Below are positions 59,172-64,000 of a stretch of 64,000 nt of DNA, piece after piece. Under the pieces are notes generated by a model. The model searched no databases, had not been told where the DNA came from, and saw nothing but the letters and a program-made list of their open reading frames with translations. Position numbers and translations under genes: made by a program. The first letter of the stretch is position 1. Every line of letters starts with the position of its first letter. The DNA is from JABCYV01 sp963696025 (GTDB taxonomy: Bacteria; Acidobacteriota; Terriglobia; Terriglobales; Acidobacteriaceae): contig CAVOII010000014.1 of the NCBI GenBank assembly GCA_963696025.1, positions 496,001 to 560,000 on the forward strand, given 5' to 3'.

Positions 59172-60257
59172 TCAGTTCACAAAACGGCGCATCCTAACAT
59201 TCATCACTATGCCCAGCGCCAGAAACATAAACAGGACAGAAGACCCGCCATAACTCATCAAGGGCAAGGGTATTCCGGTGACCGGCATAAAACCGACCAC
59301 CATGCCGACATTGACAAGGATGTGAAAGCTAAGCACAGCTACCACGCCCATCACCACGAATGTGCCGGCGCGGTCGGGCGCCGTCTGCGCATTCTGGGTC
59401 AATCGCATCAGCACTATAAAGTATAGCAGCATCACTCCCAACGCGCCCACAAATCCGTGCTCTTCGGCAAAAGCAGCGAAAATAAAGTCCGTTTGCGGCA
59501 CTGGAAGGAAGGCTAAATGGGTCTGCGAGCCCTCCGAACTTCCCCAAATTCCGCCGGAGCCCACGGCAATCAGGGATTGATTAACCTGGTAACCCTTACC
59601 CTGGCTGTCGGCGTCAGGATGCATGAAACTAGTCAGACGATCACGCTGATAAGGTTTCAAGGCGTGCCAGGCAAGCGGCATCAACAAGGCCCCGGCCAAA
59701 ATCACGATCAGCGCCTGCTTCAGCCGAACCCCGCCCAAGAACATGCCCATGACGGCGATCGGCATATAAGTGAGCGCAGTTCCCAGATCGGGCTGCGCTA
59801 ATACCATGAGCATCGGCACGCCTACCATGGCTCCGGCTTTGAGGAAGTCTGTCCAGGAGAGCTCCTTCTCATGCAAGTCAGCGAGGTACTTTGCCATGGC
59901 CAGGATCAGAATCAGCTTCACCCACTCCGAAGGCTGGAAGTGTCCACCGCCGGGCATCTTTACCCAGCGTCGGGCACCCAGATATTTCTGTCCGAAAATC
60001 AGCACCACCATCAGCGAAGCCACTGCCACCAAGTAGATCCAATGCACCCGGTCGAGCAGAAGTTGGTAATTGACCAGACTTACCAGGAACATGCCCGCGA
60101 TACCGCCGATGATCCAATAAACCTGCTTAAGGTGCGCTCCCGCAAACTTGGTGTGCATGGTCGCGCTGTGGATCTCCATCACGCCCAGCCCGCAAATCAG
60201 CAGGACGAAAGTCAGCAGCAGCCAATCGAAATCACGATATGAAATATATCTGGACAT
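59172..60257 (-). CDS. rodA: Rod-shape peptidoglycan polymerase RodA (SEDS family)
   Basis: A 361-residue SEDS polymerase with ten predicted TM helices. It starts MSRYISYRDFDWLLLTFVLLICGLGV. SEDS features: QPSEWVKLILILAMAKYLAD, MVLAQPDLGTALTYMPIAV, the extracellular loop WHALKPYQRDRLTSFMHP, and the C-terminal GIPLPLMSYGGSSVLFMFLALGIVMNV. It polymerises glycan strands for the elongasome with PBP2. It follows mrdA after a 181-base spacer filled with repeats. Confidence 0.95.
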   Translation of the reverse strand: MSRYISYRDFDWLLLTFVLLICGLGVMEIHSATMHTKFAGAHLKQVYWIIGGIAGMFLVSLVNYQLLLDRVHWIYLVAVASLMVVLIFGQKYLGARRWVKMPGGGHFQPSEWVKLILILAMAKYLADLHEKELSWTDFLKAGAMVGVPMLMVLAQPDLGTALTYMPIAVMGMFLGGVRLKQALIVILAGALLMPLAWHALKPYQRDRLTSFMHPDADSQGKGYQVNQSLIAVGSGGIWGSSEGSQTHLAFLPVPQTDFIFAAFAEEHGFVGALGVMLLYFIVLMRLTQNAQTAPDRAGTFVVMGVVAVLSFHILVNVGMVVGFMPVTGIPLPLMSYGGSSVLFMFLALGIVMNVRMRRFVN

Positions 60258-60297
60258 CAGTCGTCAGTCTTCCGCCGTCGATGGTCAGTCGTCAAAT
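60258..60297. repeat. GTCGTCAGT short repeats after mrdA
   Basis: CAGTCGTCAGTC and, after CGATG, GTCAGTCGTCAA lie directly before the rodA start on its template side. They match the words at 9082-9184 and 37750-37790. Confidence 0.6.
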
Positions 60298-60306
60298 CCA
60301 AATCAC

Positions 60307-60434
60307 TTGTCATCCTGAGCGAAATCATGATCGCTCGTCGGCGAGCGATCAAGCGGAGTCGAAGGATCCCTACCGTTAGCATCATGGTTGCGGGAGTGGG
60401 GATTCCTCGCCGGCTACGCCTGCTCGGAATGACA
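60307..60434. repeat. Two opposed copies of the TTGTCATCCTGAGCGA repeat
   Basis: Copy one (60307-60373, plus sense) runs from TTGTCATCCTGAGCGA through an inner GATCGCTCGTCGGCGAGCGATC palindrome to GGATCC. Copy two (60398-60434, opposite sense) runs GGGGATTCCTCGCC...TGCTCGGAATGACAA. The element separates mrdA and rodA and is transcribed with them. Confidence 0.7.
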
Positions 60435-60438
60435 AAAC

Positions 60439-62409
60439 TCACTCCACACCGGGCGACGGGGTTGCCAGCGGCAAGCGTTGGTTCGCAACCTGCAAAACAA
60501 AGTGTCCACCGCGGAGGGTTTCCTCCTCCTGATTCGGGTCCCGAGAGTTCCATACCGCACCCACATCTACCTTGTCCGTGGCCTGCGCCATCTTGGTGGG
60601 TTGGCGGCGCTGTTTCTCGACGTACGCCTTGATCACCTGAGCCGCAGTGCGCGCCGCCAAATAGCCATGCTCGCCTTCCTCCAGAAGCACGCAAACTACA
60701 ATCTCCGGATTGCGGCGCGGTTCCACTCCGGCAAACCAGCCATTATCTTTGAACTTCGATTTTCCGGCGGCGCCCATTTTGGCTTTCAGCACGTTGCTGA
60801 TGGTCTGCGCGCTGCCAGTCTTGCCGGCGAAATCGATACCTTGCAGATGCGAGAGTGCGGCCGTCCCACCCGGGTTTACCACGTCCGCCATAGCATCCGT
60901 AATGATTTCCCAGTTCTTGGGATCGATCGGAATTTTCACTTCGTTGGGGGCGTCAGCAGCCGGAATTACATGTGGCGGCATTTCGTTGGGAAACGCCACA
61001 TGCGGACGCCGCAACATGCCTCCGCTGGCGATCGCTCCGATCGCACGCGCCAACTGGACCGGGGTTACCGCAACCGCACCCTGGCCAATTCCCACGGAGA
61101 TGGTCTCGCCGGCGTACCACTTTTGCTTGTAATTGCGAATTTTCCACTCTTCCGACGGCATCACTCCGGTGACTTCTTGCGGCAGATCGATACCCGTCTT
61201 CTGTCCCAGCCCGAACATAGTGGCGTACTTCGCGATTCGCTCGATGCCAAGTTTTTCCGCCAGCGTGTAGAAGAACACATCACAGGATTGATAGATGGCT
61301 TTGGTAATGCCGACGACGCCATGCACGCGATGCTCCGCCACCACCCAGCACTTGAAGTAGCGCCCGTAGAACGTCGCACCTCCATTGCAGGTCACGTGCA
61401 TGTCCTGGGCGATGCCCTCCTGAAGTCCAGCTGTCGCCATGATGATCTTGAAGACGGAACCCGGAGCAAGCTGGGCCTGGATGGCTTTATTCAACAGCGG
61501 GTGATCTTCATCGTCAACCAGCTTGGTCCATTCATCGCGCTTGATGCGTACCGCAAAATCGTTGGGATCGAACACTGGCCGGCTGACCATGGCAAGAATT
61601 TCGCCGGTCCGCGGGTCCATGGCGACGATGGCTCCGTTCCTACCCTGGAGCGCCTGTTCGGCGGCAATCTGGAGGTCGATGTCGATGGTCAGTTTGAGCT
61701 GGTGGCCGGGCTCGGCTGGTTTCTCCTGCAGTTGTTTTATTTCCTTGCCACGGCTGTTCACCAGTACCTGGCGGGAACCGTTCTTGCCCATCAAAATCTG
61801 GTTGTATTCCAGCTCAACGCCCGACTGGCCGACGACGTCACCAGGATTGTAGAGTTCCCATCGCGGCTGGTTCAGCATCTGCTCACTGACTTCACCGACG
61901 TAGCCGACCAAATGAGCCATAAAACCGTTGCGCGGGTAGAGCCGGCGGTGCGCTACGATAGTGTCCAATTCCGGCAGTTCGTTGCGGTGAGCTTCGATGA
62001 AAGCCAGCTCGTCTTGCGTGATGTCTTCCTTAAGAAAAATTGGCCGGTACTGCGGCAGGCCAGAGAATTTGCGGATGCGGTCGCGCACCTCCTTCGGATC
62101 CAAGTGCAAGCCCTCGGCAATGAGATCGGCATCAGCCGAAAGGTCGCGCGAGGAATCACGCAGCAGGAGCGCGGTAAACGAAGGATAATTCTCAACAATG
62201 ATGCGCCCTTCGCGGTCCAGAATCTTGCCCCGCGGCGCCAGGATGGGAACTTCACGCGTCTTGTTCTTTTCCGCCAGCGCGGCATAGAACTCGCTCTGTA
62301 CCACTTGCAGCCGCCACAGTCCGTACGCCAGCACCAGAAAAATGACGAGGATGATGTACTGCACCGCGGTCAGGCGTGCATGCGAAACTTTTTCGTCGCG
62401 TCCAAACAT
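60439..62409 (-). CDS. mrdA: Penicillin-binding protein 2 (elongasome transpeptidase)
   Basis: A 656-residue class B PBP. N-terminal TM helix (VQYIILVIFLVLAYGLWRLQVV), the dimerisation domain with REVPILAPRGKILDREGRII, and the transpeptidase domain with S-x-x-K at Ser318-V-F-Lys321 (APGSVFKI), SCD near 376 and KTG (FAGKTGSAQT near 528). It cross-links peptidoglycan with RodA. It lies between mreD and rodA, the usual elongasome order. The C-terminus is slightly extended and Pro rich. The gene ends 4 bases before the repeat element, so the end of the gene may be shaped by it. Confidence 0.95.
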   Translation of the reverse strand: MFGRDEKVSHARLTAVQYIILVIFLVLAYGLWRLQVVQSEFYAALAEKNKTREVPILAPRGKILDREGRIIVENYPSFTALLLRDSSRDLSADADLIAEGLHLDPKEVRDRIRKFSGLPQYRPIFLKEDITQDELAFIEAHRNELPELDTIVAHRRLYPRNGFMAHLVGYVGEVSEQMLNQPRWELYNPGDVVGQSGVELEYNQILMGKNGSRQVLVNSRGKEIKQLQEKPAEPGHQLKLTIDIDLQIAAEQALQGRNGAIVAMDPRTGEILAMVSRPVFDPNDFAVRIKRDEWTKLVDDEDHPLLNKAIQAQLAPGSVFKIIMATAGLQEGIAQDMHVTCNGGATFYGRYFKCWVVAEHRVHGVVGITKAIYQSCDVFFYTLAEKLGIERIAKYATMFGLGQKTGIDLPQEVTGVMPSEEWKIRNYKQKWYAGETISVGIGQGAVAVTPVQLARAIGAIASGGMLRRPHVAFPNEMPPHVIPAADAPNEVKIPIDPKNWEIITDAMADVVNPGGTAALSHLQGIDFAGKTGSAQTISNVLKAKMGAAGKSKFKDNGWFAGVEPRRNPEIVVCVLLEEGEHGYLAARTAAQVIKAYVEKQRRQPTKMAQATDKVDVGAVWNSRDPNQEEETLRGGHFVLQVANQRLPLATPSPGVE

Positions 62410-62576
62410 CGGGCGTCAGGTTTCAGGCTTTAGGGTCGCGGTGGCTACACCACGAGTGAGGAGTCCCAATGCCGGAAATCAAATTCCTTTCGGGAAGCTA
62501 ACTAATTGTAACCCGGTGAGTTGCAGGAATGGGATGGAGTTTTGAGTGACCGAAGGGCATAGACCGCTGTTGATCT

Positions 62577-63098
62577 TCATGTCCTCTGCTTGAACCGATC
62601 CAGCAAGGCGAACAGGAACACAGCTAAGATGGCGTTGGCCAGCGCCGATCCGAGCTCGCGCATCCAGCTCCACTGCAGCGGCATTCCGACCAGGCCGCGA
62701 GCCACCGTGAAGTAAACCACCTCATGGGCCACGTAGAAGAATAAGGTCACCAGGAATCGGGCGCCAGCATTTTCCACATCTAACTTCGCCCCCAGCGAAG
62801 ACGCGCCATAGCCCACGACGGTCTGGGCGATGCCAAACACACCAATGTATTGTCCACCCAATGCATCCTGTAAAACGCCGATCACGCCACCTGTGAGTAG
62901 TCCTGCAACCGGGTTGCGCCGGGCCACAGCGAAGAAAATTACTATCAGGAACGGCAAGTTGAAAATGGTGAGAAATGGGAGCCAACGCGGCAGAAACGTT
63001 TGCGCCACCAGGGCGATCAAAGGCACGCCGATCGCGACCGGCAGGCCGAACCGGTAAACCTCAATCTGTTCCTGCGAAGTGTAGGTGATGACGGGCAC
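62577..63098 (-). CDS. mreD: Rod-shape-determining protein MreD
   Basis: A 173-residue polytopic membrane protein with about five TM helices. MreD is poorly conserved; the call rests on length, hydrophobicity, PFLTIFNLPFLIVIFFAVARRNPVAGLLTGGVIGVLQDAL, the typical polar patch, and position between mreC (stop one base upstream) and mrdA. It supports the elongasome. The start is GTG (VPVITYTSQEQIEV). An ATG at 62985-type internal start is less likely. 167 bases separate it from mrdA. Confidence 0.88.
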   Translation of the reverse strand: MPVITYTSQEQIEVYRFGLPVAIGVPLIALVAQTFLPRWLPFLTIFNLPFLIVIFFAVARRNPVAGLLTGGVIGVLQDALGGQYIGVFGIAQTVVGYGASSLGAKLDVENAGARFLVTLFFYVAHEVVYFTVARGLVGMPLQWSWMRELGSALANAILAVFLFALLDRFKQRT

Positions 63099-63099
63099 G

Positions 63100-64000
63100 T
63101 TAGTGAGGCTTCTCCTCCGTTGGCGGCGGTTCGGCGGGCGTCCGCTCCGGGTTTTGCTGGGGTGCTGCGGTCTGGGGTTCAGTCGTAGGCTGCGCCACTT
63201 CTATGGTCACGGGTTTGGGTTTGGGCGTGATTGGGGGCTTCGTCGCGGTTGCCGGCTTCACCGCAACCGGCCCTACGGCCGCCTTCGGTGCAGACTCAAC
63301 GTTAGCCGGTGGTTTCGCTGTGCCTGGTAGCTTAGGGTTCGTGGCGCCCGCGATTTCTGGCTTGTTGGGTTTCGCGGACGGCGGCTGACCGGTTGGCTTG
63401 TCACTTGCTGCGGCAGGCTTTTGTGGCTCCTCTGGCGGCTTGTCCGGAACGGAAGGCAGGCGTTGCGACAAGATATCCACGGCACGGGTGGCTCCGGCTT
63501 CGGCTACAGCGGGAGCTTTTTCTGCTTTTTGCGTGATCACCAGCACTTCTTCCAGCCGGCTGAGATTGGCGAATGGCCGGATACGAATGTTGAGAAACAG
63601 TTCGTTTCCCTTCGTAACTTTCTCAACCGTGCCCACGGGCAGGCCTTTGGGAAAGATCTGGTCGCCGCCGCTGGTCAGGACTCTGTCGCCGGACTGCAGC
63701 TGCTCATCGGCCATGACTTTTTCCAACACGACTTCGCCCACGGGCGTGCCCCGTAACACACCCTGCAACCTCGACTTCTCAAGGATCGCTCCCACTCCAC
63801 TGCTCTGGTCATTGATCAGCAGTACCTGGGATGTTGAGTTGAAAACGCGCAACACCTTGCCGACGACTCCATCAGCCGTAATGACCGCCATGTCTTTGTC
63901 AATTCCGTCGTGCGAGCCTTTGTCGATATAGATCGAGCGCGACTGCTCGCTGCCGCTGGAACCAATTACCTGCGCAGCCACGGTCCGCGAGATGAACTGT
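63100..64000 (-). CDS. mreC: Rod-shape-determining protein MreC, partial (C-terminal part)
   Basis: The gene runs off the right edge; 299 codons and the stop are visible. The conserved MreC core is clear: AAQVIGSSGSEQSRSIYIDKGSHDGI, then VITADGVVGKVLRVFNSTSQVLLIND, RLQGVLRGTP and GDRVLTSGGDQIFPKGLPVGTV. The last 120 residues or so form a Pro/Lys/Ala-rich tail (KPPEEPQKPAAASDKP to RTPAEPPPTEEKPH), not present in most MreC proteins. MreC is a periplasmic scaffold of the elongasome. mreD follows immediately. Confidence 0.92.
   Translation of the reverse strand, partial: QFISRTVAAQVIGSSGSEQSRSIYIDKGSHDGIDKDMAVITADGVVGKVLRVFNSTSQVLLINDQSSGVGAILEKSRLQGVLRGTPVGEVVLEKVMADEQLQSGDRVLTSGGDQIFPKGLPVGTVEKVTKGNELFLNIRIRPFANLSRLEEVLVITQKAEKAPAVAEAGATRAVDILSQRLPSVPDKPPEEPQKPAAASDKPTGQPPSAKPNKPEIAGATNPKLPGTAKPPANVESAPKAAVGPVAVKPATATKPPITPKPKPVTIEVAQPTTEPQTAAPQQNPERTPAEPPPTEEKPH

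Noticed and set aside
60478..62433. A long plus-strand open frame of about 650 codons opposite mrdA
   Set aside because: It lies entirely antisense to a clear PBP2 gene with all catalytic motifs. Its protein is rich in Arg/His/Val with no domain signature. In GC-rich DNA such antisense frames are common.

Overview
The window looks like a chromosome segment of a Gram-negative, GC-rich soil-type bacterium, most likely an Acidobacteriota member of the Koribacter/Terriglobia kind. This placement is inferred from gene content and style and was not tested by a search. Supporting signs are an outer-membrane toolkit (LptE, LpxB, an MsbA-type exporter, a TolC-type lipoprotein), a large membrane Ser/Thr kinase fused to TPRs, several small families of GC-rich palindromic repeats between and inside genes, and an RNase E/G whose S1 domain is interrupted by a very long disordered insert. 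Most of the window is ordinary housekeeping DNA. I see no phage, insertion sequence, CRISPR array, tRNA or rRNA gene. One SRP RNA gene is present.

Layout. Positions 1-6000 (minus strand) hold methylmalonyl-CoA genes (meaB-mce), then tsaB-rimI, a DUF465 protein and its terminator, then a phospholipid/envelope operon psd-pssA-asd-like-lptE joined by ATGA overlaps. A MazEF-type toxin-antitoxin pair sits at 6107-6741 behind an inverted repeat. Positions 6851-13887 (minus) carry rimO-yacG-pgpA, a beta-propeller protein, cinA, thpR, plsY and gpsA. Positions 14040-18697 contain an outer-membrane protein, a TgpA-type transglutaminase, the SRP RNA, fabH and a thioesterase. Positions 18694-26134 (minus) run fabF, a secreted hypothetical, msbA, lpxB and a degenerate M1-peptidase-like protein.

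Positions 26194-43606 are mostly plus strand: hemW, an Mpo1-like protein, a methyltransferase, an acyl-CoA dehydrogenase, a YdeI-like protein, an HD-GYP phosphodiesterase, ftsY with a coupled small ORF, ribD and ribE, a PilZ protein, a BON lipoprotein and the kinase-TPR protein. An MlaF-type ATPase and mobA lie on the minus strand among them. Positions 43840-49794 encode a complete RND efflux pump in the order pump-adaptor-outer membrane factor. Positions 49781-55782 hold a serine hydrolase, a HEAT-repeat protein, a YVTN propeller protein, a phosphoesterase interrupted by an amber codon, and a repeat-rich secreted protein. Positions 56018-64000 (minus) give part of the cell-shape locus mreC-mreD-mrdA-rodA followed by the RNase E/G gene.

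The most noteworthy observations are: the roughly 435-residue insert in the RNase E/G S1 domain and its 394-base leader with hairpins; a hairpin repeat with apparently compensatory base changes translated inside both lpxB and msbA; probable pseudoenzymes (an Asd-like protein without the catalytic Cys and an M1-like protein without its zinc motif); and the amber-interrupted phosphoesterase. I did not find a clearly new multi-gene system.
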